The translations under genes were made by a program, and so were the position numbers. Below are positions 26,630-36,619 of a DNA stretch of 64,000 nt, in pieces. The stretch comes from Cellulomonas wangsupingiae. Its GTDB lineage: Bacteria > Actinomycetota > Actinomycetes > Actinomycetales > Cellulomonadaceae. The stretch lies in the NCBI RefSeq assembly GCF_024508275.1, contig NZ_CP101989.1:3286001-3350000 (forward strand), given 5' to 3'. The first letter of the stretch is position 1. Each line of letters begins with the position of its first letter. The notes under the pieces were generated by a model. It was not told the DNA's origin. It did no database searches and saw nothing but the letters and a program-made list of their open reading frames with translations.

Positions 26630-28036
26630 TCAGTGGTGGAAGCCGGAGCGCTGCCTCTCGGTGGGCATCGGTCCGGTGAGGGCATCGAGGTAGGCGACCT
26701 CCTCACGCAGGTCGTCCAGGAAGGCCGAGGCCAGGTCGTGGCTGAACCCGTTGCGCACCACGATCCGCTGCACCGTGACGTCGGGGAGGTCGTCCGGCAT
26801 CGGGTACGCCGGGACGAGCCAGCCCTTGGTGCGCAGACGGTCGGACAGGTGGTAGAGGTTCCAGTTCGTCGTGTACCCCTCGCGCAGCCGCCAGGCGAAC
26901 ACCGGGATGTCCGAGCCGTCGTTCCACAGCTCGAACGCCGGCATCTTCGCGATCTCGTCCGCCAGGTAGCGCGCGACGTCGTGCGACGTCTGCTGGACCG
27001 CCGTGTACCCGGCCCGGCCGAGGCGGAGGAACAGGTAGTACTGCAGCAGGACCTGAGCACCGGGCCGCGAGAAGTTCAGCGCGAACGTCGGCATGTCACC
27101 GCCGAGGTACGACACCCGGAAGACGAGGTCCTCGGGCAGCGACTCCAGGTCACGCCAGACCACCCACCCGAGACCCGGGTACACCAGGCCGTACTTGTGG
27201 CCGGAGGTGTTGATCGACGCGACCCGCTCGACGCGGAAGTCCCACTCCAGGTCGGGCTGGACGAACGGAGCGACCATGGCACCCGACGCGCCGTCGACGT
27301 GGATCGGGACGTCGAGGCCCGTCGCCTCCTGGATGCGGTCGAGCGCGGCGGCGATCTGCTTCACCGGCTCGTACATGCCCGTGTACGTCACGCCCATGAT
27401 CGCGACGACACCGATCGTGTTCTCGTCGACGTACTTCTCCAGGTCGTGCCCGTCGAGGACCTTGTGGTCCCACGAGATCGGCACGTAGCGCGCCTCGACC
27501 TCGAAGTAGTTGCAGAACTTCTCCCAGCACACCTGCACCGCGCTGGACAGCACGAGGTTGGGCCGGTCCGTGGGCTTCCCGGCGGCACGCCGCGCGTGCT
27601 GCCAGCGCCGCTTGAGCGCCAGACCGCCCAGCATCGCGGCCTCGGACGAGCCGATCGTCGAGGTCCCGATCGTGTGCTCGGGGTCAGGCGCGTGCCACAG
27701 GTCGGCGAGCATCGTCCAGCACCGCGTCTCGACGGCCGCGGTCTGCGGGTACTCGTCCTTGTCGATCATGTTCTTGTCGGCGGCCTCGAGGTACAGCCGC
27801 GACGCGTACTCGTCCATCCACGTGCCCACGAACGTGGCGAGGTTGAGGCGAGCGTTGCCGTCCAGCATCGCCTCGTCGTGGACGATCTGGTAGGCCGTGG
27901 CCGGTAGTGATTCCTCGTCCGGCAGTCTGAACTTCGGGACAGCCGTGGCCTCGCCCGGACGGGCGAAGACCGGGTTCAGCTCGACCACGTCGGGTTCGTC
28001 GTGGCGACGAGCCGCTCGGCGAGTGTTCGTAACCAT
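26630..28036 (-). CDS. gadB: Glutamate decarboxylase, PLP-dependent (copy 1)
   Basis: Converts L-glutamate to GABA and CO2, consuming a proton, in acid resistance. The PLP-binding lysine is in INTSGHKYGLVYPG near residue 282, with HVDGASGAMVAPF before it. The C-terminus ends SGFHH, like the His-containing tail that closes the active site at neutral pH in GadB enzymes. Its 468 aa match the family. The ATG at 28036 is preceded by AGGGGG. A possible -10 TATCGT lies at 28092-28087 (minus strand), and a GC-rich hairpin sits in the leader. Confidence 0.93.
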   Translation of the reverse strand: MVTNTRRAARRHDEPDVVELNPVFARPGEATAVPKFRLPDEESLPATAYQIVHDEAMLDGNARLNLATFVGTWMDEYASRLYLEAADKNMIDKDEYPQTAAVETRCWTMLADLWHAPDPEHTIGTSTIGSSEAAMLGGLALKRRWQHARRAAGKPTDRPNLVLSSAVQVCWEKFCNYFEVEARYVPISWDHKVLDGHDLEKYVDENTIGVVAIMGVTYTGMYEPVKQIAAALDRIQEATGLDVPIHVDGASGAMVAPFVQPDLEWDFRVERVASINTSGHKYGLVYPGLGWVVWRDLESLPEDLVFRVSYLGGDMPTFALNFSRPGAQVLLQYYLFLRLGRAGYTAVQQTSHDVARYLADEIAKMPAFELWNDGSDIPVFAWRLREGYTTNWNLYHLSDRLRTKGWLVPAYPMPDDLPDVTVQRIVVRNGFSHDLASAFLDDLREEVAYLDALTGPMPTERQRSGFHH

Positions 28037-28264
28037 GGTGGTTCCCCCTGTGAGCTACGAGCTCGCGGGCGCGAGCCCGTGTTTTCACGATATGCCTGGC
28101 CCCAGGGTCGGATTCCTGCCCGAAGGTCCTAGTTCTCGCGCGGGTGGAGGGGCTTTCCTCTCGGCCGCGGCCGAGTGGCTCGACGCGCGGGCCTGCACGT
28201 CCCGAGCAGTCACCCCGGCCGGCACCTCCCCGACCGACCACGGCTCGGTCGGCTCGACGTCGCC

Positions 28265-28332
28265 TGACGTCTACGCACGGAGCTGCCCGAGCACCGACCG
28301 GGCGACGTCGCCGTCCGCGGGCGAGTGTGCCC
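28265..28332 (+). pseudogene. 3' remnant of the epoxide-hydrolase-like gene
   Basis: The bases before the glycosylase-like start align with the last about 25 codons of the intact hydrolase (GAGCACCG, then GACGTCGCCG), ending at the same junction with the next gene. The rest of the hydrolase copy is missing. Just upstream (28195-28207) is GCACGTCCCGAGC, also found downstream of the first pseudogene (24866-24878). The remainder of 28037-28264 holds the gadB promoter region and no other gene. Confidence 0.65.
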
Positions 28333-28777
28333 GTGAGGCTGTGGCTGCACCCGGCGCTCCTCGACCGCGCCGGCCTCGTCGCGTGCTGGCGCGAGGCGCT
28401 GCTCGCGCAGGCCGTCCTCGCGGGCCGCACCCGTGGGTACACCCGGCACCCGCAGCTCGCACGGTTCCGTGCGCACCCCGAGCCGGAGGTCGCGATCGCC
28501 GCGTACCTGCACGCCGTCGCCGACGAGGCGAAGACCCGCGGTTACCGCTTCGACACGACCCGCATCGAGGCCACCGCATCCGAGCGGATCGGCACCACAC
28601 CACGGATCCCGGTGACCGACGGGCAGCTCGCGCTCGAGTGGCGGCACCTGCTCGCCAAGCTCGAGGTCCGCTCGCCCGAGCGGTGGACGCAGTCGGTGCA
28701 GGCCGGCCAGCCGTTACCGCACCCCCCTGCTCGTCGTCGTCCCGGGTGACGTCGAGGAGTGGGAGCGGGCGACCTGA
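28333..28777 (+). pseudogene. Pyrimidine-dimer glycosylase-like protein, C-terminal frameshift (copy 1)
   Basis: The frame opens RLWLHPALLDRAGLVACWRE and parallels the intact copy at 33083-33529 through PRIPVTDGQL. A run of six C near 28731-28736 appears to carry one extra base: the frame leaves the family sequence and stops at 28749. Skipping one C restores the expected VVVPGDVEEWERA to the stop at 28775-28777. One codon (Ser) is also missing near the start compared with the other copy. It may still give a truncated 138-aa product. Confidence 0.7.
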
Positions 28778-28789
28778 CGCGCTCGTCGG

Positions 28790-28868
28790 GCGCCCTGGCG
28801 GACCACCTCGAACGGGGCCCGCCCGGACACCCGGCCCTCGATGCCGGCCGTGACGAACTCCTCGGCGC
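28790..28868 (-). pseudogene. 3' remnant of pdxK-type kinase gene
   Basis: Translated on the minus strand this segment reads FVTAGIEGRVSGRAPFEVV, the C-terminal end of the kinase at 33991-34782. The stop codon is altered and the upstream part is missing. It marks the right end of the first duplicated unit and shows that the duplication once extended into the kinase gene. Confidence 0.8.
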
Positions 28869-28925
28869 GAGCTGTTCGACGGTCTCGAGGCCGGGTGCAC
28901 GCGTGACCCCGTCGGCCGACGACGT

Positions 28926-28968
28926 GCCGGACGGCGGGGACCCGTGTCACGGGTCCCCGGCGTCCGGC
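28926..28968. terminator. Strong 19-bp hairpin downstream of gadC copy 2
   Basis: Arms 28926-28944 and 28950-28968 pair with one mismatch around a 5-nt loop, 6 nt beyond the gadC copy 2 stop. It terminates the second gadB-gadC operon. Confidence 0.75.
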
Positions 28969-28974
28969 CGTCCG

Positions 28975-30651
28975 CTAGCTCGTCGCGGGCCGGCCGGTGC
29001 CCGGCTGCCCAGTTCCCGGAGGCGGGGGTGACGACCCCGCGGAGGAGGGTGCCGACCCCGCGGGTGCGGGGTTGACGAGCACGCTGTCAGTGGTCGCGCG
29101 CTCCTCCGCGGTGCGCTTGTCCCACGCCGGCTTGCGCAGCGCGTAGAAGAGCAGCGGTGGGCCGCCGAGGACGATGACCACCAGTCCCACGACGAGCGGG
29201 TACCCCACCTCGGAGAGGCCGGTGAAGCCCGACGGCCGGATGAACGCGAGCACGAACGCGATGGCGCTGAAGGCCAGGCCGACGCCGGCGACGAGCTTCA
29301 TCGCCGGTGTCCGGTACGTGCGGACGACGTCCGGCTGCGTACGACGCAGACGGATCGCCGCGGCGAACATGAGCATGTACATGATCAGGTACAGCGCGGC
29401 GGCCATGTCGACGAGAGCGATGAACGCGGTGTTCCCGTTCGGCACCAGCACGAACAGCAGCGCCAGCAGCGTGACGATGAGGCCCTGGACGCCGAGGATG
29501 CCGACCTGCACCCCGGCCTTGTTGCGGCGCTGGAGCGCCGGCGGGAGCAGACCGGTGCGGGCCGCGGCCAGCAGACCGCGCGACGGGCCGGCGATCCACG
29601 TGACGACGGACGCGAACGCCCCGAGCGCGATCAGCAGGGAGATCGCCGGCGTCCCCCAGGGGATACCCCAGTGGTCGAAGAACTCCTGGAAGGCCAGGTT
29701 GATCCCGTTGGTGACGCCCAGCTCCTTCTTGGGCACGGCCACGGAGATCGCGATGGTCGGCAGGATGAACACCAGCAGGATGAGGCCGGTCGCGATCGCG
29801 ATCGACCGGGGGAACCCGCGGCCGGGGTTCTTCATGTCGTTGGCGTGCACGGCGTTGACCTCCATCCCCGCGTACGCGAGGACGTTGGACACGATGAGCA
29901 CGATCGACGCGATGCCCGTCCACGGCGGGATGACGGCGGACGCCTCCAGCGGCGTCTCCGACCGTTCGCCGGTGCCCAGCCAGATCGCGCCGAACGCGAT
30001 GAGCAGGACCGCAGGCAGGAGCGTGCCGAAGATCCCGCTCCACGACCCGACCTTGGCGAACAGGTTGCCGCCCGCCAGCGTGATCAGGGTCGACCCCCAG
30101 TACAGGACGAGGATGACCACGGCCGTGTACAGGCCGTTGTTCGCCAGGCCCTGGTCGTTGATGACGAACGACAGGCTCGCCGCGATGAACGCGATCTGCG
30201 TCGGGTACCAGACGACGTTCTGGATCCACTGCAGCCAGATGGCGACGAAGCCGACGCGTTCGCCGAACGCCTCGCGCGCCCACGTGAAGACGCCACCCTT
30301 CCAGCCCGTGGCGAGCTCGGCGGCGACGAGGGCCGTGGGCACGAGGAACACGATCGCGGGGATGATGAACAGCGTCACGGACCCGAGCCCGTAGGTCGCG
30401 ATCGCCGGGAGGGAGCGCAGCGACGCGACCACCACGACGGTGAGCATCGCGAGCTGCAGGACGGACATGTAGGTGGCCGGGCCGACGGCCGGCGCGCCGA
30501 TCGCGGGGCCGGTGTGATCGGGCGGCGTGCGCGCGCCCGGCTTGCCGAACGGGTGCGGCTTGACGTGGTCGGCGGACGGCGCGTGCGTGCCGTCAGCCCG
30601 GACGTGCGGACCGGTGCCACCGGATGCGGGCGTGCTGCTCTGCGCAGACAT
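28975..30651 (-). CDS. gadC: Glutamate/GABA antiporter, GadC family (copy 2)
   Basis: Second copy of the antiporter, 558 aa, collinear with and nearly identical to copy 1 across the membrane core (for example GWKGGVFTWAREAFG and GPSRGLLAAARTG). Most differences lie in the hydrophilic N-terminus and the Ser/Pro/Thr-rich C-terminal tail. The ATG at 30651 follows an AGGGGGAG-type site and lies 24 nt after the gadB copy 2 stop. It ends at the 19-bp hairpin. Confidence 0.88.
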   Translation of the reverse strand: MSAQSSTPASGGTGPHVRADGTHAPSADHVKPHPFGKPGARTPPDHTGPAIGAPAVGPATYMSVLQLAMLTVVVVASLRSLPAIATYGLGSVTLFIIPAIVFLVPTALVAAELATGWKGGVFTWAREAFGERVGFVAIWLQWIQNVVWYPTQIAFIAASLSFVINDQGLANNGLYTAVVILVLYWGSTLITLAGGNLFAKVGSWSGIFGTLLPAVLLIAFGAIWLGTGERSETPLEASAVIPPWTGIASIVLIVSNVLAYAGMEVNAVHANDMKNPGRGFPRSIAIATGLILLVFILPTIAISVAVPKKELGVTNGINLAFQEFFDHWGIPWGTPAISLLIALGAFASVVTWIAGPSRGLLAAARTGLLPPALQRRNKAGVQVGILGVQGLIVTLLALLFVLVPNGNTAFIALVDMAAALYLIMYMLMFAAAIRLRRTQPDVVRTYRTPAMKLVAGVGLAFSAIAFVLAFIRPSGFTGLSEVGYPLVVGLVVIVLGGPPLLFYALRKPAWDKRTAEERATTDSVLVNPAPAGSAPSSAGSSPPPPGTGQPGTGRPATS

Positions 30652-30675
30652 AGGTCTCCCCCTGCCTGTCCTGGC

Positions 30676-32082
30676 TCAGTGGTGGAAGCCGGAGCGGTGG
30701 CCCTCGGCCGGCATGGGACCGGTGAGGGCGTCGAGGTAGGCGACCTCGTCGCGCAGGTCGTCCAGGAAGGCCGAGGCCAGGTCATGGCTGAACCCGTTGC
30801 GGACCACGATGCGCTGGACGGTGAGGCCCGTGAGGTCGTCGGGCATCGGGTACGCGGGCACCAGCCAGCCCTTCGTCCGCAGCCGCTCGGACAGGTGGTA
30901 GAGGTTCCAGTTGGCCGTGTGCCCCTCGCGCAGCCGCCAGGCGAACACCGGGATGTCCGAGCCGTCGTTCCACAGCTCGAACGCGGGCATCTTCGCGATC
31001 TCGCCCGAGAGGTAGAGCGCGACGTCCCGCGACGTCCGCTGCACCGCCTCGTACCCCGCGCGGCCGAGCCGGATGAACAGGTAGTACTGCAGGAGCACCT
31101 GGGCGCCGGGCCGCGAGAAGTTCAGCGCGAACGTCGGCATGTCGCCACCGAGGTACGACACCCGGAAGACCAGGTCCTCGGGCAGCGACTCGAGGTCACG
31201 CCACACCACCCAGCCGAGCCCGGGGTACACCAGGCCGTACTTGTGGCCCGAGGTGTTGATCGACGCGACACGCGCCACGCGGAAGTCCCACTCCAGGTCG
31301 GGCTGGACGAACGGCGCGATCATGCCGCCGGACGCGCCGTCGACGTGGATGGGCACGTCGAGGCCCGTCGACTCCTGGATGCGGTCGAGTGCCGCCGCGA
31401 TCTGCGCGACCGGCTCGTACATGCCGGTGTAGGTCACGCCCATGATCGCGACGACGCCGATCGTGTTCTCGTCGACGTACTTCTCCAGGTCGTGCCCGTC
31501 GAGCACCTTGTGCTCCAGCGAGATCGGCACGTAGCGGGCCTCGACCTCGAAGTAGTTGCAGAACTTCTCCCAGCAGACCTGCACCGCGCTGGACAGCACG
31601 AGGTTGGGCTTGTCCGTCGGCTTGCCGGCCTCACGGCGCGCGTGCTGCCAGCGACGCTTGAGGGCCAGCCCACCGAGCATCGCCGCCTCGGAGGAGCCGA
31701 TGGTGGACGTCCCGATCGTGTTCCGCGGGTCCGGGGCGTGCCACAGGTCGGCGAGCATCGTCCAGCACCGCGTCTCGACGGCGGCCGTCTGGGGGTACTC
31801 GTCCTTGTCGATCATGTTCTTGTCGGCGGCCTCGATGTACAGCCGCGACGCGTGCTCGTCCATCCACGTGCCGACGAACGTCGCGAGGTTCAGCCGCGCG
31901 TTCCCGTCGAGCATCGCCTCGTCGTGGACGATCTGGTAGGCCGTCTCAGGCAGCGCCTCGTCGGCCGGGAAGTCGAACTTGGGGATGGCGGTGGCCTCCC
32001 CCGGCCGGGCGAAGACCGGATTGAGCTCGACGACCTCGGGCTCACCCTCGTGCCGCTTGGCTCGACGCGTGTTCGTGACCAT
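30676..32082 (-). CDS. gadB: Glutamate decarboxylase, PLP-dependent (copy 2)
   Basis: Second glutamate decarboxylase, 468 aa as in copy 1 and nearly identical by eye, with the same lysine motif (TSGHKYGLVYPG) and C-terminal SGFHH. Differences cluster in the first 40 residues. It starts at ATG 32082 after a G-rich ribosome-binding site and forms an operon with gadC copy 2. A possible -10 TACTGT lies at 32139-32134 (minus strand). It is divergent from the intact hydrolase gene. Confidence 0.93.
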   Translation of the reverse strand: MVTNTRRAKRHEGEPEVVELNPVFARPGEATAIPKFDFPADEALPETAYQIVHDEAMLDGNARLNLATFVGTWMDEHASRLYIEAADKNMIDKDEYPQTAAVETRCWTMLADLWHAPDPRNTIGTSTIGSSEAAMLGGLALKRRWQHARREAGKPTDKPNLVLSSAVQVCWEKFCNYFEVEARYVPISLEHKVLDGHDLEKYVDENTIGVVAIMGVTYTGMYEPVAQIAAALDRIQESTGLDVPIHVDGASGGMIAPFVQPDLEWDFRVARVASINTSGHKYGLVYPGLGWVVWRDLESLPEDLVFRVSYLGGDMPTFALNFSRPGAQVLLQYYLFIRLGRAGYEAVQRTSRDVALYLSGEIAKMPAFELWNDGSDIPVFAWRLREGHTANWNLYHLSERLRTKGWLVPAYPMPDDLTGLTVQRIVVRNGFSHDLASAFLDDLRDEVAYLDALTGPMPAEGHRSGFHH

Positions 32083-32261
32083 GTTCAGCCCCCCCGCTGA
32101 GTGCGACCCCGTAGGACACGGGGCTCATTTCCGACAGTAAGGGGTGTTTCGCCCACGCGCAGCGCGGGCGCGGGACGCCCGACCGGGCGGTCGAGCCGAC
32201 CTCGCCTGCGAGGGCCGCGCCCCCGCTCGCCGGCCCGACTCCCGCGTGCTGTGCTGCGGGG

Positions 32262-33086
32262 ATGGACGGCTACCTGCGCGACGCCCTCTGGTTCGACGTG
32301 CGCGACCAGGGCCCCACCGACGGCGCGCCGGTCGTGGTGCTGCTGCACGGGTTCCCGCAGGACGGGTCGGCGTACGACGCGGTGGTGCCGCTGCTCGTCG
32401 ACGCGGGCGTGCGCGTGCTCGTCCCCGACCAGCGCGGCTACAGCCCGCGCGCCCGCCCGCCCGGGCGACGGCCGTACGTCGTGCCGGAGCTCGTGGCGGA
32501 CGTCGTCGCGCTGCTCGACACCGCGGGCGTGGCCGAGGCCCACGTGGTGGGCCACGACTGGGGCGGCGCGGTCGCCTGGGCCCTCGCCGCGCGGCGCCCG
32601 GGGCGGGTCGCGTCGCTCACCGCCCTGGGCACGCCGCATCCCGCGGCGATGCGCGCCGGCCTGCTGCGGGGTCAGGCACTGCGCTCCTGGTACGTGGGTG
32701 CGTTCCAGCTCCCGCGCCTGCCGGAGCGCGCGCTGCTCGCGCACGACGGCGCCCGCCTGCGGGACGCGCTGGTCCGCACCGGTCTCGCGCCCCACCGCGC
32801 GGACCGCTACGTCGCGCGCATGTCGCGCCCCGGCGCGCTGACCGCCGCGCTGGCCTGGTACCGCGCGCTGGGCGTGCCGAGCAGCGGCAGCACGGGACGG
32901 GTCCGCGTCCCCACGACGTACGTGTCGGCACGCCGCGACCCGTTCTTCGCACCCGCGTCGGTCGCGGCGACGGCCGGGCACGTGGACGCGCCGTACACGC
33001 GCGTCGACCTCGACGTCGGCCACTGGCTGCCGGAGCACCGGCCCTCCGACGTCGCCGCGGCCGTCCTCGGCCAGGTGCGCGCGTGA
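32262..33086 (+). CDS. Epoxide-hydrolase-like alpha/beta hydrolase (intact copy)
   Basis: Predicted alpha/beta hydrolase. The oxyanion motif LLHGFPQD lies near residue 30 and the nucleophile elbow VGHDWGGAVAW near residue 100. An Asp nucleophile suggests epoxide-hydrolase or dehalogenase chemistry rather than an esterase. The acid (SARRDPFF) and His (DVGHWLPEH) are near the C-terminus. Product 274 aa, start ATG 32262. The stop overlaps the next GTG by 4 nt. It is the intact member of a set of three; the other two are a frameshifted copy (24122) and a 3' tail (28265). Confidence 0.85.
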   Translation: MDGYLRDALWFDVRDQGPTDGAPVVVLLHGFPQDGSAYDAVVPLLVDAGVRVLVPDQRGYSPRARPPGRRPYVVPELVADVVALLDTAGVAEAHVVGHDWGGAVAWALAARRPGRVASLTALGTPHPAAMRAGLLRGQALRSWYVGAFQLPRLPERALLAHDGARLRDALVRTGLAPHRADRYVARMSRPGALTAALAWYRALGVPSSGSTGRVRVPTTYVSARRDPFFAPASVAATAGHVDAPYTRVDLDVGHWLPEHRPSDVAAAVLGQVRA

Positions 33087-33529
33087 GGCTGTGGTCCCTG
33101 CACCCGTCGTCGCTGGACCGGCAGGGCCTGACGGCGTGCTGGCGCGAGGGCCTGCTCGCACAGGCCGTCCTGGCAGGCCGGACGCGGGGGTACACGCAGC
33201 ACCCGCAGCTCGTGCGGTTCCAGCAGCAGCCGGAGCCGCTGGTCGCGGTCGCGGCGTACCTGCACCCGGTGGCCGACGAGGCCCGTGCCCGCGGCTACCG
33301 CTTCGACAGGACGCGCGTGGACGTGCCGGACTCCCCGCGGACGCGCGCGACGCCGCGGATCCCGGTCACCGACGGCCAGCTCGACCTCGAGTGGCACCAC
33401 CTGCTGCGCAAGCTCGCCGTCCGCTCCCCCGACCGGTACGCCGCGGCCGAGCGCGCGGGCGGCCCGACGCCGCACCCGCTGTTCGTCGTCGTGCCGGGGG
33501 ACGTGGAGACGTGGGAGCGGGCGGGCTGA
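33083..33529 (+). CDS. Pyrimidine-dimer DNA glycosylase/endonuclease V-like protein (intact copy)
   Basis: The 148-aa protein opens VRLWSLHPSSLDRQGL and contains WREGLLAQAVLAGRTRGYTQHPQ in its first 50 residues, a pattern I recall from proteins annotated as pyrimidine-dimer glycosylases (Pyr_excise). The N-terminal Thr nucleophile of phage T4 DenV is not present, so activity is uncertain. It is coupled to the hydrolase by a GTGA overlap. The function of the pair is not evident. Confidence 0.6.
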   Translation: MRLWSLHPSSLDRQGLTACWREGLLAQAVLAGRTRGYTQHPQLVRFQQQPEPLVAVAAYLHPVADEARARGYRFDRTRVDVPDSPRTRATPRIPVTDGQLDLEWHHLLRKLAVRSPDRYAAAERAGGPTPHPLFVVVPGDVETWERAG

Positions 33530-33538
33530 CGACGCCGG

Positions 33539-33985
33539 TCACTCCACGCCGGTCAGCGGCCACCAGTGACGGTCGCGCAGCACGCTGCCGGGGTCGCGCA
33601 CGTCGCACCAGTCCCCCTCGCACAGCGGCCGCCCAGTGGCGCTCCACACCGTGAAGTGCGCGAGCGGCGTCGGCCAGGGGTAGCCCGCGCGCGGCACGGG
33701 CACGACGTTGCGCACGAACCCGACGGGCACGGGACGCGCACCGGGACCGAGGACGTCGCTCGCCAGCCGGGCAGCGGTCGCGCTGCCGTCGGGGTCGTCG
33801 GCGGGGACGGCGCGCGTGGGCAGGTCGAGGCGGCCGTCGTCACGCCGTGCGCAGAAGACGGCGTCGCCGTCGCGGACGAGCAGGCGGACGAGGCCGGCGG
33901 GCGCCGGTGCCACGGGCGACCGCACGACGTCGGCACGGCCGCCCGGGGGCAGCCAGGGCGCGTCGGGCGTCGACCGGACGAGCAC
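33539..33985 (-). CDS. Nudix-like protein lacking a canonical Nudix box
   Basis: A 148-aa protein whose middle part (VRDGDAVFCARRDDGRLDLP, then AARLASDVLG) looks like a Nudix fold. The catalytic REx2EE helix is absent, so it may be a degenerate or regulatory member. The start GTG 33985 lies 6 nt after the kinase stop at 33991, suggesting co-expression. Possible roles are speculative. The corresponding gene is missing from the first duplicated unit. Confidence 0.5.
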   Translation of the reverse strand: MLVRSTPDAPWLPPGGRADVVRSPVAPAPAGLVRLLVRDGDAVFCARRDDGRLDLPTRAVPADDPDGSATAARLASDVLGPGARPVPVGFVRNVVPVPRAGYPWPTPLAHFTVWSATGRPLCEGDWCDVRDPGSVLRDRHWWPLTGVE

Positions 33986-33990
33986 GCGGC

Positions 33991-34782
<792 letters not shown>

Positions 34783-34813
34783 GTGAGGCTCCTGGGGGAT
34801 CTGTGCGGCAGGT

Positions 34814-34993
34814 TCAGGACCAGCGTCGCACGTCGGCGGGCCCGGGTGGTCGGCGTCCCGGATCGCGGCACGGGTCGAGGGCGGGTCGGGCGCCCGGGTC
34901 GGGCGCGACGTCAGCGTCCGGCGGGCTCTCGACGATCCCGACGAGGCGCACGCGAGCGTCCTCGGCGTCGCCCGGGGTCCACGAGGTGCCCAT
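34814..34993 (-). CDS. Small hypothetical protein upstream of pdxK (59 aa)
   Basis: A frame beginning MGTSWTPGDAEDARVRLVGI. TAGCGT (35000-35005, minus strand) ends 6 nt before the ATG, the leaderless pattern seen at several genes in this window. It lies 31 nt upstream of the kinase start on the same strand. No known motif; acidic first half, Pro/Arg-rich second half. It may be a small regulatory or structural protein, or not expressed. Confidence 0.4.
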   Translation of the reverse strand: MGTSWTPGDAEDARVRLVGIVESPPDADVAPDPGARPALDPCRDPGRRPPGPADVRRWS

Positions 34994-35065
34994 GAGGCCA
35001 CGCTACGCCGACGCGTCCGGGCGCGTCGGCGTGCGGGCCCGCGCCTGTTCGCGTCTCATGGGCGG

Positions 35066-35929
35066 ATGAAGACACGACACATCGCCGACGTCCCCGTCAG
35101 CGCGATCGGCCTCGGCGGCATGCCCATGTCCATCGAGGGCCGCCCCGACCGCGAGCGCTCGCTCACCACGATCCACGCCGCGCTCGACGCGGGCGTCACG
35201 CTCATCGACACGGCGGACGCCTACCACCTGCACGCCGATGAGGTCGGCCACAACGAGGAGCTCGTCGCCGAGGCGCTGCGCACCTGGCACGGCGACGCCT
35301 CCGCCGTGCTCGTCGCCACCAAGGGCGGCCACCTGCGCCCGGGCGACGGGTCCTGGACGCTGAACGGCCGGCCCGAGTACCTGAAGCAGGCCGCCCAGGA
35401 GTCGGCCCGCCGGCTGGGTGTCGAGGCGATCGGGCTCTACCAGTTCCACCGTCCGGACCCGCAGGTGCCGTACGAGGAGTCGGTCGGCGCGCTCGCGGAC
35501 CTGCTCGACGCCGGCACGATCCGCCTCGCCGGGATCTCCAACGCGAACCCGGGGCAGATCCGGCTCGCGCAGGAGGTGCTGGGAGGGCGCCTCGCGTCGG
35601 TGCAGAACCAGTACTCCCCGGCGTTCCGCTCGTCGCAGCCGGAGCTGGACCTGTGCGCCGAGCTCGGCATCGCCTTCCTGCCGTGGAGCCCGCTCGGCGG
35701 GATCGCCCGGGCCGGTGAGCTGGGCGACCGGTTCGCGCCGTTCGCCGAGGTCGCGCAGGCGCGCGGCGTCAGCCCGCAGCAGGTCGCGCTCGCGTGGGAG
35801 CTCGCGCAGGCCGACGTCGTCGTCCCGATCCCCGGCGCATCCCGGCCGGCGTCGATCCAGGACTCTGTCCTCGCGGTCGACCTCGAGCTGACCGCCGAGG
35901 AGCTCGACCGCCTCACCGGGACCGTCTGA
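35066..35929 (+). CDS. Aldo/keto reductase
   Basis: NADPH-dependent TIM-barrel oxidoreductase, 287 aa. The catalytic Asp-Tyr pair is in LIDTADAYH near residue 50, the Lys in LVATKGG and the His in LYQFHRPDP. The C-terminal PIPGASRPASIQDS is the NADPH phosphate-binding block. Substrate unknown. It ends at the hairpin 35959-35994, facing the hypothetical gene on the other strand. Confidence 0.9.
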   Translation: MKTRHIADVPVSAIGLGGMPMSIEGRPDRERSLTTIHAALDAGVTLIDTADAYHLHADEVGHNEELVAEALRTWHGDASAVLVATKGGHLRPGDGSWTLNGRPEYLKQAAQESARRLGVEAIGLYQFHRPDPQVPYEESVGALADLLDAGTIRLAGISNANPGQIRLAQEVLGGRLASVQNQYSPAFRSSQPELDLCAELGIAFLPWSPLGGIARAGELGDRFAPFAEVAQARGVSPQQVALAWELAQADVVVPIPGASRPASIQDSVLAVDLELTAEELDRLTGTV

Positions 35930-35958
35930 CGCACGTCCCGCCTGACGTACGTCGCGCC

Positions 35959-35994
35959 ACGCGCGGGGGTCGCCTCACGGCGACCCCCGCGCGT
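35959..35994. terminator. Perfect 16-bp bidirectional hairpin
   Basis: ACGCGCGGGGGTCGCC (35959-35974) and its complement (35979-35994) enclose TCAC. It lies 30 nt after the aldo/keto reductase stop and includes the stop codon of the converging gene (35975-35977). Confidence 0.8.
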
Positions 35995-36619
35995 ACCCGT
36001 CCGGCCCCCGCGAGAGGGACGACTGCGGCAGCGCCGCCAGCACACGCTCGTCGGCAGCCCGGTCGTCCGTGGACGCCGGGACGAACCACGTGGAGGGACG
36101 CAGGACCCGCTGCGCCACCGCGCCACCCAGCGCACGGGATGACGGGAAGACCACCTCGACGCCGGCCGCTCCGTACTCGGCCTCGGTCCGCAGGGACGCC
36201 GCGACGAGCAGGCTCTGCGCCCAGCGCCACCGCGTGCGCGCGTCACCCTTCTGCCCCCTCGACCGGAGCGCGGCCGGGAACGCGAGCCCACCCGCGTACA
36301 CCGTGATCTCCAGGGGGTGCCGCTCGTCCTCGTCGCGTGTCGACGCGACGGACAGCGAGACCGCACCGAACCGTGCGTGCCGCAGACCGACGGCGAGCAC
36401 CCGGTGCTCCCTGACGAGGAGCGCGGCCGCGCCCCGGTACGAGATGGCGTCGCGCTCGACGTCCGTCACGGACCGGAAGGGCGAGGCGCTCCGTGTGACG
36501 ACGACGTCACCGCTGAACGTGCACCCGGCACGCTCCAGCTCGTCCCAGCACCGGATCAGGGCCACGTCCCGGGGGACCCCTGGCAGGGCGAAGACGCTGA
36601 GATGTGGTGGCTCGATCAC
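35975..36619 (-). CDS. Hypothetical protein at the end of the Rhs region (214 aa)
   Basis: Not recognised. The protein opens VIEPPHLSVFALPGVPRDVA and is a soluble mixed alpha/beta sequence with no membrane segment. The GTG at 36619 overlaps the preceding stop (GTGA), so it is coupled to the 101-aa gene. The pair sits directly behind an Rhs-tip/Hint remnant, where immunity genes are normally found, so it may be a leftover immunity protein. G+C is like that of its neighbours. Confidence 0.6.
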   Translation of the reverse strand: MIEPPHLSVFALPGVPRDVALIRCWDELERAGCTFSGDVVVTRSASPFRSVTDVERDAISYRGAAALLVREHRVLAVGLRHARFGAVSLSVASTRDEDERHPLEITVYAGGLAFPAALRSRGQKGDARTRWRWAQSLLVAASLRTEAEYGAAGVEVVFPSSRALGGAVAQRVLRPSTWFVPASTDDRAADERVLAALPQSSLSRGPDGYARGSP

